A stretch of 64,000 bases of DNA from Bifidobacterium cebidarum. GTDB lineage: Bacteria; Actinomycetota; Actinomycetes; Actinomycetales; Bifidobacteriaceae. Below are positions 35,938 to 44,991 of the stretch, in pieces. The stretch spans positions 434,001 to 498,000 of the forward strand of contig NZ_WBVS01000001.1 in NCBI RefSeq assembly GCF_009193305.1, in the 5' to 3' direction. Numbering within the stretch: position 1 is the first letter of the stretch; every line of letters begins with the position of its first letter. The notes under the pieces were generated by a model. That model made no database searches. It saw only the letters and a program-made list of their open reading frames with translations, and was not told the DNA's origin. The translations under genes were made by a program, and so were the position numbers.

Positions 35938-37529
35938 ACCGTCATGAAATCGGATTCAAAGGCATATGCCTACGTGCTGCTGAGGAAGGCGACGGCCGCA
36001 CATTGGAAGGCATCGCCGTGCCCTTCGGCAGCATCATCGACACCTGGGAGGGAGCCGAGACCTTCGACCCCGACTGCCGTTTCGATGACGTGGACAACGC
36101 CAAGCTCTGCTACCAGCACGGCGAACTCATCGGCCGCATCACGGGAGCGGAAAGCCGCGACGACGGTCTGCACATCACCGCCAGAATCTCGGACACGCAG
36201 CGAGGCCGCGACGTGGTGGCCCTCCTTCGAGACGGCGCTCTCGACTCCCTGTCTGTCGGCTTCATCCCAGTGCAGGACGAAACCGACAAGCAGGGCATCA
36301 CCCACCGCAAGCGTGTCCGCCTGTTGGAAACAAGCGTGGTCAGCTGGCCCGCCTATGAGGCGGCGAAAATCACCGGCCAACGCAGCGCCGCCGAAACGAA
36401 CACCCCGGAAATCGAAAAACACGATCCATCGAAGGAAAGCGAGGAAACCCGAATGGACAAGGAACTGGAAGAACTGCTGAACGGCATCAAGGACGAGCAG
36501 CGCAGCATGAAGGCCGCGCTGGCCCACGCCGGCGCGCCGGAGAAACCGAAGCCGCTGGGCGCGGAATACCGTACAGCCGGCGATTACCTCCAGGCCCTCT
36601 ACCGAGGTGAGGAAGCCGCCGTGAACCTCATGCACGAATGCCGCGACCTGATCGTCACCGGCGACACCGGCAACACGTCCACCTGGATCGCGGACGACCT
36701 GCGACTGATCCAGATGCGCCGCAAGGTCACGAACCTCCTGACCCATGACACGCTGCCGGCCAAGGGCATGACCATGGAGTACAACGTGGTGGCCACCGAC
36801 ACCACGACCACCGGCAAGCAGGCGAAGGAAGGTGACGCGCTGCCGTTCGGCAAGGTCACGTTCGGCACCAAGAGCGTCGGCATCGACACTTACGGCGGCT
36901 ACACCACGCTGAGCCGTCAGACCATCGAACGCAGCACCACGCCAATGCTCAACACCGCCCTGGCCGCGCTGCGCAACGCGTATGCGAAGGCAACCGAAAC
37001 CGCCGTGCGCACCTACCTGTACGACACCATCGCCACCCAGCGCGACGCCACCACCGGAGCGAACAAGATCGACGCGCCCGCCGCCCTGGCCGCTATGACC
37101 ATCGACCAGTGGGCCGCGCTCATCATGGACGCCGCCGAACTCGCCGACGATCGCAACGTCAACCTCACCCGCTTGGGCGTCAGCAAGGACGTGATGGCCG
37201 CTCTCATCAAACTGAAGGACACCGGCAGCCGCTTCTTCGACCTTTCCGGCGACGGCAGCGACACCATCGGCAGCTTCGACCTTACCGGCATCGCCGGCCG
37301 CTTCCTGCGAGTCCCCGTGCAGATGCTGCCGAAGGCCCCGACCGGAACCGCCTGCTTCATCGACCCCGAAGCCGTCACCGTATGGGAGTCGGGTGGCCCC
37401 ACCCAGCTGAGCGACGGCGACCCGACCAAACTCACCGAGAACTATTCGGTCTATGGCTATCTCGCCGTGGCCGCCACGCAGCCTCTGGGCCTGATCCCCG
37501 TCAAGTTCGCGGCCAACGCGGGTGCGTGA
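35934..37529 (+). CDS. Fused prohead protease and major capsid protein, HK97 type
   Basis: 531 residues combining two proteins that are usually separate. Residues 1-about 155 are the prohead serine protease: catalytic His in CYQHGELIGRITG and Ser in DSLSVGFIP. A charged scaffold-like helix follows (about 165-200, MDKELEELLNGIKDEQRSMKAAL), then the HK97-fold capsid protein (YTTLSRQTIERS, RFFDLSGDG). Self-cleavage between the parts is expected. GTG start 35934 overlaps the portal stop. Confidence 0.88.
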   Translation: MNRHEIGFKGICLRAAEEGDGRTLEGIAVPFGSIIDTWEGAETFDPDCRFDDVDNAKLCYQHGELIGRITGAESRDDGLHITARISDTQRGRDVVALLRDGALDSLSVGFIPVQDETDKQGITHRKRVRLLETSVVSWPAYEAAKITGQRSAAETNTPEIEKHDPSKESEETRMDKELEELLNGIKDEQRSMKAALAHAGAPEKPKPLGAEYRTAGDYLQALYRGEEAAVNLMHECRDLIVTGDTGNTSTWIADDLRLIQMRRKVTNLLTHDTLPAKGMTMEYNVVATDTTTTGKQAKEGDALPFGKVTFGTKSVGIDTYGGYTTLSRQTIERSTTPMLNTALAALRNAYAKATETAVRTYLYDTIATQRDATTGANKIDAPAALAAMTIDQWAALIMDAAELADDRNVNLTRLGVSKDVMAALIKLKDTGSRFFDLSGDGSDTIGSFDLTGIAGRFLRVPVQMLPKAPTGTACFIDPEAVTVWESGGPTQLSDGDPTKLTENYSVYGYLAVAATQPLGLIPVKFAANAGA

Positions 37530-37531
37530 TC

Positions 37532-37867
37532 ATGGCCGAACCCGATTGGTCCGACTACGAGGCGGCGGTCCGCGATGAAATCGGCGTGCCAGCCGGTGAC
37601 GAAGAGCGCATCAGACGCGCCATCGCATCCGCCATGGCTTACGTGACGGGAGCGATAGGCGGCTACACGGTGTCGGATACGGTGCGTGCGGATTGCGTGG
37701 CCGCGTGCGCCGCCGACCTGTACAACATGAGGGACGCGCGCCTGGGCGTGATGAACGTGGCGGACGGCACCCTGGAACCGTTCAGGATATCCAGCGACCC
37801 GCTGCGCAGCGTCTGGCAGAAACTCAACGCCGCCGGCGTGCCCACCGGGGGAATGGTGATCGCATGA
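37532..37867 (+). CDS. Head-tail connector protein
   Basis: 111 residues, mostly helical, of the HK97 gp6 type by size, helix pattern (DEERIRRAIASAMAYVTGAIGGY) and position right after the capsid gene. It probably forms the ring on the portal. Overlaps the next gene by ATGA. Confidence 0.7.
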   Translation: MAEPDWSDYEAAVRDEIGVPAGDEERIRRAIASAMAYVTGAIGGYTVSDTVRADCVAACAADLYNMRDARLGVMNVADGTLEPFRISSDPLRSVWQKLNAAGVPTGGMVIA

Positions 37868-38238
37868 GCAGCCTGATCGTGGAACAACGCGACCGTCTCG
37901 CAATGAGACTGCGGGAGACCCTGGGCGGCATGGCGGCCGTCGTCACCGACGACGCGCAGAAGGCCAGGCCTCAGGCCGACCGCATCGCCGTGCTCATCGA
38001 ATGGCCGGACATCGACTATCCGACATGGGGCAACGACCCCGAGACCACATGGCGTGTGGACCTCATCGCCGGAACCATGGCCACCCAGGCCAGAAGCCTC
38101 GAAACCATCGGCAAGGCGCTCGACCTCATCGCAGGAACCGACCTGTGCGTCATCCAGGCGAGGGCCGTCACCTTCACGCTCTCCGGCGTGGGGGACCTCT
38201 CCGCCTACCAGCTGACCATCAACCCATCGGACCTATAG
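37864..38238 (+). CDS. Head-tail joining or tail-terminator protein
   Basis: 124 residues. Position between the connector and the major tail protein, and an alpha/beta make-up (RIAVLIEWPDIDYP, DLIAGTMATQA), suggest a stopper or tail-terminator protein. The specific family is not certain. Confidence 0.6.
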   Translation: MSSLIVEQRDRLAMRLRETLGGMAAVVTDDAQKARPQADRIAVLIEWPDIDYPTWGNDPETTWRVDLIAGTMATQARSLETIGKALDLIAGTDLCVIQARAVTFTLSGVGDLSAYQLTINPSDL

Positions 38239-38250
38239 AAAGGAACAAGA

Positions 38251-38679
38251 ATGGCCGACAAGATTCGCACCCTTGGCCCCGGAAGCCTCGTCATCGGGGC
38301 CGACGCGGACGCATACAAGCTCGATGTGGACTGCACGAGCGTGGAGCTTGCGCCGGACAACTCCAGCGAGGATCCTGACAACTTCCTCGACGGACACGAG
38401 GAAGGCGGCGCGCTGACCACATCATGGAAGCTTTCCGGCAGCATCGGCGAAGACTATTCCATGACCGGCGCCCAGGTGTATTGCCTGGACCACGCCGGCG
38501 AACTGAAGCACGCCAAGTTCATCCCGAACACCAAGGGCTCGCTCCAATTGGACCTGGACGTGACCATCGCGCCCATCGCGTTCGGCGGCGATGTGAAGAC
38601 CCGCAACAAGAAGGACTTCGAGTTTGCCGCCACCAACGTGAAGGCCTCCGCATACACGACGGCCGCCGAGGGAGCCTGA
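38251..38679 (+). CDS. Major tail protein (probable)
   Basis: 142 residues, rich in beta-strand and Asp/Thr, ending in an Ala-rich tail. Position upstream of the tail chaperones and the strong ribosome-binding site AAAGGAAC fit the highly expressed tube protein. The motif GSLQLDLDVTIAPIAFGGD is compatible with a tail tube fold. Confidence 0.72.
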   Translation: MADKIRTLGPGSLVIGADADAYKLDVDCTSVELAPDNSSEDPDNFLDGHEEGGALTTSWKLSGSIGEDYSMTGAQVYCLDHAGELKHAKFIPNTKGSLQLDLDVTIAPIAFGGDVKTRNKKDFEFAATNVKASAYTTAAEGA

Positions 38680-39062
38680 TGGCCGACCGGGCCCTGTACG
38701 TGGTCGGGCAGAAACGATTCGTGGCCACGATGCGCAAGGCCGGCGCCGACATGAAGGAACTCAAATCGGTGAACCGTCAGGCCGCCGACCTCGCGGCCCC
38801 GGCCGTCCGGAGCCGTGCGCCGCACGGCAAGAGCGGGAAACTCGCCGCCAGCATCCGCGCGGGAGCCACGCAGAAGGCCGGCGTTGTGCGCGCCGGCCGC
38901 AAGTCCGTGCCTTACGCGGGCGTTATCAATTACGGGTGGCCCAAACGGCACATCAGACCGAGAACGTTCGTGAACGACGCAGTGGCCGCCACCGAACCCG
39001 AATGGACACGGCTTTACGAGCAATTCATCAGGAAGACATTGAACCAAGTGCAAGGAGCATGA
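38679..39062 (+). CDS. HK97 gp10-like tail-completion protein
   Basis: 127 residues; basic N-terminal half (KSVNRQAADLAAPAVRSRAPHGKSGKLAASIR) and YAGVINYGWPKRHIRPRTFVNDAV resemble the HK97 gp10 family of tail components. Overlaps the preceding stop (TGATG). In most phages this gene lies before the major tail protein; here it follows. Confidence 0.75.
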   Translation: MADRALYVVGQKRFVATMRKAGADMKELKSVNRQAADLAAPAVRSRAPHGKSGKLAASIRAGATQKAGVVRAGRKSVPYAGVINYGWPKRHIRPRTFVNDAVAATEPEWTRLYEQFIRKTLNQVQGA

Positions 39063-39063
39063 C

Positions 39064-39327
39064 ATGAGCAAACGACCGACCGCGAAGGTCACCTATACGG
39101 ACGGCCATACGGAAGAGGCGCCGATCTCTCCCCGAGTCGTCACCGGCATGGAGGAGCACGCGCAGAAGGAAGGCTGGACGCCGGGCGAAGGCAGCAAGCT
39201 TCGGCAGTCCTACTACATGGCGTATCTCGCGCAGCGGTACGCGGGCAACACGCAGATTCCCTATGAGAAATGGCTCGACGCCGTGGATGAAATCGAGGTG
39301 GAGACGCCGGGAAACCCTACCGAATAG
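39064..39327 (+). CDS. Tail assembly chaperone, zero-frame product (gpG-like)
   Basis: 87 residues. It precedes the tape-measure gene and ends soon after a slippery heptamer, as lambda gpG and its relatives do. Starts ATG 39064 directly after the preceding stop. Confidence 0.78.
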   Translation: MSKRPTAKVTYTDGHTEEAPISPRVVTGMEEHAQKEGWTPGEGSKLRQSYYMAYLAQRYAGNTQIPYEKWLDAVDEIEVETPGNPTE

Positions 39328-39494
39328 AGGCGTGGGACGACGGTTCGCTGGGCCGTCTCTCGCTGATCCTCGCCGCCCGGTTCGGCGGCACCCCGTGGGA
39401 ATGGCGGCAGAAGGCCAGCGAACTCGACTGGGGAACGGGCATCGAACTGCTCATGGAGGAAATGGAACGCATGGAGGAGGTGGACCATGGCTAA
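39064..39494 (+). CDS. Tail assembly chaperone, -1 frameshift product (gpGT-like)
   Basis: A programmed -1 frameshift at G GGA AAC (39309-39315) would join residues 1-84 of the preceding chaperone to a second frame (39315-39494), giving a 143-residue fusion. The second frame is clearly coding: RFGGTPWEWRQKASELDWGTG is the usual T-domain pattern, and it ends at 39494, overlapping the tape-measure start at 39487. The fusion chaperone wraps the tape measure during tail assembly. Confidence 0.85.
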
Positions 39495-41481
39495 GAGCGC
39501 GATCATGTCGGTACGCATCACCGGCAACTCGGACGACGCCGTGAAGGCGCTCTCCAGGGTGACGGGCAAGGCCGCCGCGTTCGGCTCGTTCATGGGCGGC
39601 GCGGCCCTCAAGGGCGTGAGCGCTCTCTGGGACACGCTCAAGGGCTTCACGTCGGACGTGATGGCCATGAGCGATTCGACCGACAAGTTCAAGAACACGA
39701 TGAGCTTCGCCGGCTTCGACACCACCGCAATCGACAAGGCGTCCAAGGCGGCGCGCAAATACGCCGACGAAACCGTTTACGACCTTTCCACCGTACAGAA
39801 CACCACCGCCCAGCTCGCGGCCAACGGCATCGGCGACTATACCGGCCTGACCCAGGCCGCCGGCAACCTCAACGCGGTGGCGGGCGGTAATGCGGAGACG
39901 TTCAAGAGCGTGGCCATGATGCTCACCCAGACCGCCGGCGCGGGCAAACTCACCACGGAGAACTGGAACCAGCTCACCGACGCGATACCGGGCGCCAGCG
40001 GCAAGCTCCAGGAAGCCATGCGCAAGGCAGGAGCCTATACCGGCAACTTCCGCGACGCCATGGCGAACGGCGAGATAACCGCCGAAGAGTTCAACCAGGC
40101 GCTGCTCCAGCTCGGCATGACCGACGTGGCCAGACAGGCCGCCACCAGCACGCAGACCATGGAAGGCGCGATGGGCAATCTGGAGGCCGCCGTGACCGGC
40201 GGTCTCACGGATGCCTTCGACCTGCTGAAGCCCACCATCACATCGGCGATGGGCACGGCCGCCGAAAAGGTCACCGAGTTCTCCGGCAAGGCCACCACGG
40301 CCATCAAGGGCGTTATCTCGTTCGTCCGGGACGGGGACTTCACCAGCGAGTTCGCGCAGGCGTTCAACGTCACCGAGGACTCGCCGGTGGTGGATTTCCT
40401 CTTCACGCTAAGGGACACCGCCGTGGGAGTGTTCGACGCGGTAAAGTCACGGGCCGATTCGCTCAAGACGGGGTTCGACTCCCTCACGCAGGGCATCGGT
40501 GCGGTATTGGGCCCCGTGATCCAGTTCGCCACCGACTCGCTCGGATTGACCAACAATCTGGACGCCGGGGCCACGGCCTCGCAGACGTTCGGGGATATGC
40601 TCGGCTTCATCTCCGACACGCTCCAGACGGCCGGCACATGGTTGCAGCAGAACAGCCAATGGCTCGGCGCTCTCGTGGTCGGCATCGGCGGAGCCGTGGC
40701 CGCCTATCAGGCATGGCAGACCGCGATAGCCGTATGGCAGACCGCGACCCGGATCGCCACCGGAGTACAGACCGCGTTCAACCTCGTGATGAACGCCAAT
40801 CCCATCATGCTCGTCATCACCGCCATAGCCGCATTGGTGGCCGCGCTTGTCTACTTCTTCACCCAGACCGAGACCGGCCGGCGGATATGGTCGAGCTTCA
40901 CCAACTGGCTCGGCACCTGCGTAAACAACATCATCGGCTTCTTCCAGGCGCTGCCCGGCCGCATACGCGAGTTCTTCAGCAACGCGGCACAGGGGGCCAC
41001 GGACACATGGAACAACGTGGTCAGCTGGTTCTCCGGTCTGCCTGGCCGCATCCTTGGAGCCATCGGCAACGTCGGAAGCCTTTTATGGAACGCCGGCTCG
41101 TCCATAATCAACGGTTTCCTGAACGGCCTGAAAAGCGCCTGGAACGGCGTGACCGACTTCGTGGGAGGCATCGCCGACTGGATCGCGGAGCACAAAGGCC
41201 CGGCCAGCTACGACAAGAAACTGCTCGTGAAAAACGGCCGGCTCATCATGAAGGGCCTCGCCGCAGGCATGGACTCGGGCTTCGACACCGACGTTCGCCG
41301 CGCCGTCAAACGCATCAACACCGGCATGGGACGGCTCGCCTTCGAAACACCGACCGCAACCGGGACACAGACGGTAGGCGACACTTACAACATCACGGTG
41401 CAGACCGGCGTGGGCGACAAATACGAGATAGGCAAGGAAATAGTCAAATACATCAAAACATATAAGGGGACACTCTCATGA
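39487..41481 (+). CDS. Tape measure protein
   Basis: 664 residues, the longest phage protein, Ala/Thr-rich and helical. The N-terminal region (TTAQLAANGIGDYTGLTQAAGNLNAVAGGN) is the conserved tape-measure domain; two hydrophobic stretches at about 394-420 and 437-457 are typical for later membrane passage of DNA. At about 0.15 nm per residue the tail should be near 100 nm. GGAGG precedes ATG 39487. Confidence 0.9.
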   Translation: MAKSAIMSVRITGNSDDAVKALSRVTGKAAAFGSFMGGAALKGVSALWDTLKGFTSDVMAMSDSTDKFKNTMSFAGFDTTAIDKASKAARKYADETVYDLSTVQNTTAQLAANGIGDYTGLTQAAGNLNAVAGGNAETFKSVAMMLTQTAGAGKLTTENWNQLTDAIPGASGKLQEAMRKAGAYTGNFRDAMANGEITAEEFNQALLQLGMTDVARQAATSTQTMEGAMGNLEAAVTGGLTDAFDLLKPTITSAMGTAAEKVTEFSGKATTAIKGVISFVRDGDFTSEFAQAFNVTEDSPVVDFLFTLRDTAVGVFDAVKSRADSLKTGFDSLTQGIGAVLGPVIQFATDSLGLTNNLDAGATASQTFGDMLGFISDTLQTAGTWLQQNSQWLGALVVGIGGAVAAYQAWQTAIAVWQTATRIATGVQTAFNLVMNANPIMLVITAIAALVAALVYFFTQTETGRRIWSSFTNWLGTCVNNIIGFFQALPGRIREFFSNAAQGATDTWNNVVSWFSGLPGRILGAIGNVGSLLWNAGSSIINGFLNGLKSAWNGVTDFVGGIADWIAEHKGPASYDKKLLVKNGRLIMKGLAAGMDSGFDTDVRRAVKRINTGMGRLAFETPTATGTQTVGDTYNITVQTGVGDKYEIGKEIVKYIKTYKGTLS

Positions 41482-43025
41482 GCGGCCGCCTAGCATTGCT
41501 CTACCTCGACCGTGGCAATGGCTGGGAGTGCCTGACCCCGCATGATAAGGACCAGGCCGCGCTTGAGTCTTTGTCTATCGATTGGGGCACGGATTCCATC
41601 GACTCGCAGCCCGACGCTCCGGTGCTGAGGTTCACCATCCGAGACCGCACCGGTTCGCTGGCCGGCGACGTGCTGTATCTGGCCGGCGCCAAGGTGTGGG
41701 TGCAGAAGACGGATGCCGTAGCCTGGCAACGGTTCGATATCGCCGGCCAGTGGCAGCAGGTGGCCGCGAGTGTTTCATGGGCGGAGCTGGAGGACCTGAA
41801 GCCATCCACGATTCCGTCCGTGCCTGATACTGGTCTTGAATCCGTATTCTATGGGCGTGTCACCGTGGGTGGCGAGGTCACGCAGCGCAAGCGCGGCGAT
41901 TGGCTCGTGAGCCTGTACGCGTCTGGCATGAGTGTGCTCACGCAGCGTCAGGCCACGCAGGGACCGGAACAGTCGGGGACTCTCGCTGGCCATCACTGGC
42001 CGGTGGACCCTGTGGAGCGTCTGGACGTGCTGCAATCACGGTTGACCATGCTGGGCGTGCCGTTCACGGCCGACGCGCTAGAGTGGCTTCGCCGTCACCT
42101 ACCGCCGTCATTGGCGCCCTATGGGGACGACTCTCATCCCGATCTGATCACGCTCGTGCGCAATCTCGCTTCCGGTTCTCCCGACTGGCCGCTGGTATAC
42201 GAAACATGCGAACGCGGGCGCGCGACGCCCGGAAGCATGACGGTGGGCTTGCCTGGCGCGCCGGCCATCATCGCCATGCTGCCTGACGGTACGATTGCCA
42301 CCGCGTGGCAGGGCCATGTCACGCCCACGATTCCGGCCGAACTGGTCATGGTGGACGAGACCACGCTGGGGTTGCCCGATCCGATTACCCAGGTCACGCT
42401 CAAGGGCAAGCGTGTCACATGGGACGGGGAAAAGTCCGTGTTCGGCTTCGAGGATTCCGAACTCACGTTCTCGGATCGTGGTCTCGTGCCGGACAATCTC
42501 ACGGAATCGCAGAAAAGCGTTTCGGTGGATTCCGACGCCGTGCTGAAGGACGACACCGGCGGCCATTGGACGGCCGGCATCTACTCGCCGTCGGATTCCG
42601 ACCGGCTGCGGCGCGCTGCCGTCATATTGGCGAACAGCACCCGTCTTCGTCCGCAGTCGTTGCGCGTGGAGTCACGGAAGGTGGACGATGTGGAGCACGC
42701 CGACCAATTCCATGCGTGGCCCGGTCTGCCGTTGACGTTCATCCATAACCGTTACACGCCGTTGGTGGCGCGTGATGGCACACCGGCCACGGCCGGCGCG
42801 TGGCTGCCGGTCGGCGGCACGCTTACCTACCGGCATCGTGCCGGTGAGGCCACGTGGTCGAACGAACTGGATTTGCACCCGCTGGCGCGTGACCCGACCC
42901 TGGCGGCGTTGCGTTGGAGGGATTTGCGGCCGTTGACGTGCAAGTGGGAGCGGCTGCCGGAAATGACGTGGGCCGAATGGGGCCAGATAGACATCATCAC
43001 CACCGAACAGGAGCTGGAGGCATGA
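41478..43025 (+). CDS. Tail protein (distal/minor tail)
   Basis: 515 residues, beta-rich, directly after the tape measure and overlapping it by 4 bp. By order it should be the distal tail or tail-associated protein at the tail tip. I recognise no specific catalytic motif (a repeated W-rich, Asp-rich strand pattern is visible). Confidence 0.65.
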   Translation: MSGRLALLYLDRGNGWECLTPHDKDQAALESLSIDWGTDSIDSQPDAPVLRFTIRDRTGSLAGDVLYLAGAKVWVQKTDAVAWQRFDIAGQWQQVAASVSWAELEDLKPSTIPSVPDTGLESVFYGRVTVGGEVTQRKRGDWLVSLYASGMSVLTQRQATQGPEQSGTLAGHHWPVDPVERLDVLQSRLTMLGVPFTADALEWLRRHLPPSLAPYGDDSHPDLITLVRNLASGSPDWPLVYETCERGRATPGSMTVGLPGAPAIIAMLPDGTIATAWQGHVTPTIPAELVMVDETTLGLPDPITQVTLKGKRVTWDGEKSVFGFEDSELTFSDRGLVPDNLTESQKSVSVDSDAVLKDDTGGHWTAGIYSPSDSDRLRRAAVILANSTRLRPQSLRVESRKVDDVEHADQFHAWPGLPLTFIHNRYTPLVARDGTPATAGAWLPVGGTLTYRHRAGEATWSNELDLHPLARDPTLAALRWRDLRPLTCKWERLPEMTWAEWGQIDIITTEQELEA

Positions 43026-44509
43026 AACAGACAGTCAAACACAAAATCAAGTACCCGGAGGGCACCGACCTGGTACGTAACGCGTCGGCGCAGTTCGAGG
43101 CCATGGCCCAGAGCATCGACGACAACATCGACGACCTGCCGGACACCATCACGGCGAAGGTGACCGCCGCGCAGCAGGCGGCGGAGAACGCGGCGGCTCA
43201 GTCCGAAAAATTCGGAGGCCAGGCGCAGGCCTTGCAGGATTCCGCGGTTTCCTCCCTCATCGGGGATTCCAAATCAGCTACGGTGGCATCCCTCGCAACG
43301 TATACGGGAAAAGATCGTATACATGCGGTGTTTTTCGGCGATAGCATCACGGCGAACTTTAAGCTGGACGACAGCGAACGGGGCTGGGCGTCGCTTGTGT
43401 GCGCCGAACTCGGTTTGGAACGGCACAATTACGCGGTGCGAGGGGCCGGATTCGCCGTGGACGGCAAACTGTTGTCCGCTCAGCTAGCGACCGCGAAAAC
43501 GGATTTAACGTATGATCACGCCAAGGTATCGTTGGTGTGCGTGGCGGCCGGCATCAACGACCAAGAGGAGAACGCCGGCATGATCCGCTCGGCCGCGACG
43601 CAGCTGTTTGAATCGTTGGCTGCGGAATATCCGAACGCGCGTATCCTGTGCGGAATCATGCCGACGGCCGGAGTGATCAACGCCTATGGCAGCATGGCCA
43701 CGGGCGTGTACACGAACAGCAACGTTTTACGTCAGTTGCAGATGGCGGCCGCAGCCGACCCGCGCGTGGAGACGATACCCATGTGGCGCATGTGGGGTCT
43801 TCCTGCGGCGGTCAGCGACACGGCCGACAACATTCACCCCGGATACGGCGGCCACAGGATCATGGCCAGCCAGTTCCTGGCCGCATGGCACGGTTCGCCG
43901 CAACCCGACCTCTATCTCGCCTACTTGCAGGACAAAAACGACACCCAGATGCTTGAGGACGGGATCGCGCATGTTACCAGCGGCACCATCAGCCTCTACC
44001 CGTTGTCCAAGTACATCAGTCGCATCAACGGGCATAATCTGAGCGAGCCCGAATCCGTAGACGTAGCCGACCGGCTTTCGTTCCACTGGGCCTCCGACCA
44101 TTTGTTACGCCTGCACATCAATCAGATGCCAGTGACCGTCGCGATCCCACTTGACGACAAGACCATCGATTCCAGCATGGCCAAGGAATCATTGGCGGCG
44201 TTCTATCTGCCGCGTCTTCATAACCGTTGGTGGAACGGTTTGACCCAGAGTGTTCGCGGGCTCAGTGCAATCGACATGGTCAACACGGGCGTGGTCGGAT
44301 GGTCGGACGAGTACCGCGTGGGCTTGGCCAGTCCGGCGACCTTGACCATGCCCGAACGAGGCTATCAGCGCAGCGTGCAATGCGAGGTGCAGGAGAACGG
44401 GTGGATACAGATCAGAATCGCCATCAACCCCGGAGGCGTCTACCTCATCCCCGGAAATACCCACGAATTCCAACTTGACGGATATATCGACATCGAGATG
44501 AAGAAATAA
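43022..44509 (+). CDS. Tail protein with SGNH hydrolase domain
   Basis: 495 residues in the receptor-binding position. A coiled-coil N-terminus (about 20-75) anchors it to the tail. The middle carries the SGNH esterase blocks: FFGDSIT with nucleophile Ser108, RGAG (Gly), AAGIND (Asn179) and DNIHPGYGG with Asp269 and His272. The C-terminal 200 residues form a separate beta-rich part, probably for receptor binding. An esterase that removes acyl groups from a cell-surface polysaccharide is the likely role; the substrate is unknown. Confidence 0.8.
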   Translation: MKQTVKHKIKYPEGTDLVRNASAQFEAMAQSIDDNIDDLPDTITAKVTAAQQAAENAAAQSEKFGGQAQALQDSAVSSLIGDSKSATVASLATYTGKDRIHAVFFGDSITANFKLDDSERGWASLVCAELGLERHNYAVRGAGFAVDGKLLSAQLATAKTDLTYDHAKVSLVCVAAGINDQEENAGMIRSAATQLFESLAAEYPNARILCGIMPTAGVINAYGSMATGVYTNSNVLRQLQMAAAADPRVETIPMWRMWGLPAAVSDTADNIHPGYGGHRIMASQFLAAWHGSPQPDLYLAYLQDKNDTQMLEDGIAHVTSGTISLYPLSKYISRINGHNLSEPESVDVADRLSFHWASDHLLRLHINQMPVTVAIPLDDKTIDSSMAKESLAAFYLPRLHNRWWNGLTQSVRGLSAIDMVNTGVVGWSDEYRVGLASPATLTMPERGYQRSVQCEVQENGWIQIRIAINPGGVYLIPGNTHEFQLDGYIDIEMKK

Positions 44510-44524
44510 GGAAAGGACGTAGCA

Positions 44525-44884
44525 ATGCAGCAGACCGAAATCGCCGCGCTCTGCGTCGTCGGCGTATTGATCGTATTGGACTACGCGACCGGCCTGATGA
44601 AGGCCGCCATGCAGCACGACATCAGCAGCGAGAAGATGCGACTGGGGCTCTGGCATAAAAGCGGCCTGATCCTCGTCATGGTCTTGGCCGAGGTCGTGGA
44701 GCGCGCCCAGGCCTATATCGACCTCGGCTTCACATTGCCGTTGATCGTGCCCGCCGCCGTGTACATCAGCATCACCGAGATCAGCAGCATCCTTGAGAAC
44801 CTGGGCGAGATCAACCCCGAAATCAAGGCATCGCCCCTATTGCAATTGTTCCGCAGCAAACAGGACCCGGGAGCCATGTCATGA
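44525..44884 (+). CDS. Holin, phi29/Cp-1 type
   Basis: 119 residues with about three hydrophobic segments (ALCVVGVLIVLDYATGLMKAAM, GLILVMVLAEVVERA, LPLIVPAAVYISITEISSILENLG), the Phage_holin_4-like pattern. It sits before the endolysin and permeabilises the membrane at lysis. AAAGGA precedes the ATG; overlaps the next small gene by ATGA. Confidence 0.85.
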   Translation: MQQTEIAALCVVGVLIVLDYATGLMKAAMQHDISSEKMRLGLWHKSGLILVMVLAEVVERAQAYIDLGFTLPLIVPAAVYISITEISSILENLGEINPEIKASPLLQLFRSKQDPGAMS

Positions 44885-44967
44885 GCTGCCTCGTGCCGGC
44901 CCTGCTATGGATCATCGGCGTCGCCGTCGTGCTCCTGTTCGTGCACGGCAGCGACCCCAGACGATAA
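44881..44967 (+). CDS. 28-residue membrane protein of the lysis cassette
   Basis: ATG 44881 overlaps the holin stop. The peptide starts MSCLVPALLWIIGVAVVLLF and ends VHGSDPRR: one helix with a basic end. It may be a second holin, an antiholin or a pinholin-like component; position is the only guide. Confidence 0.6.
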   Translation: MSCLVPALLWIIGVAVVLLFVHGSDPRR

Positions 44968-44991
44968 ACCCCTCAAAGGAAAGGAACCATC

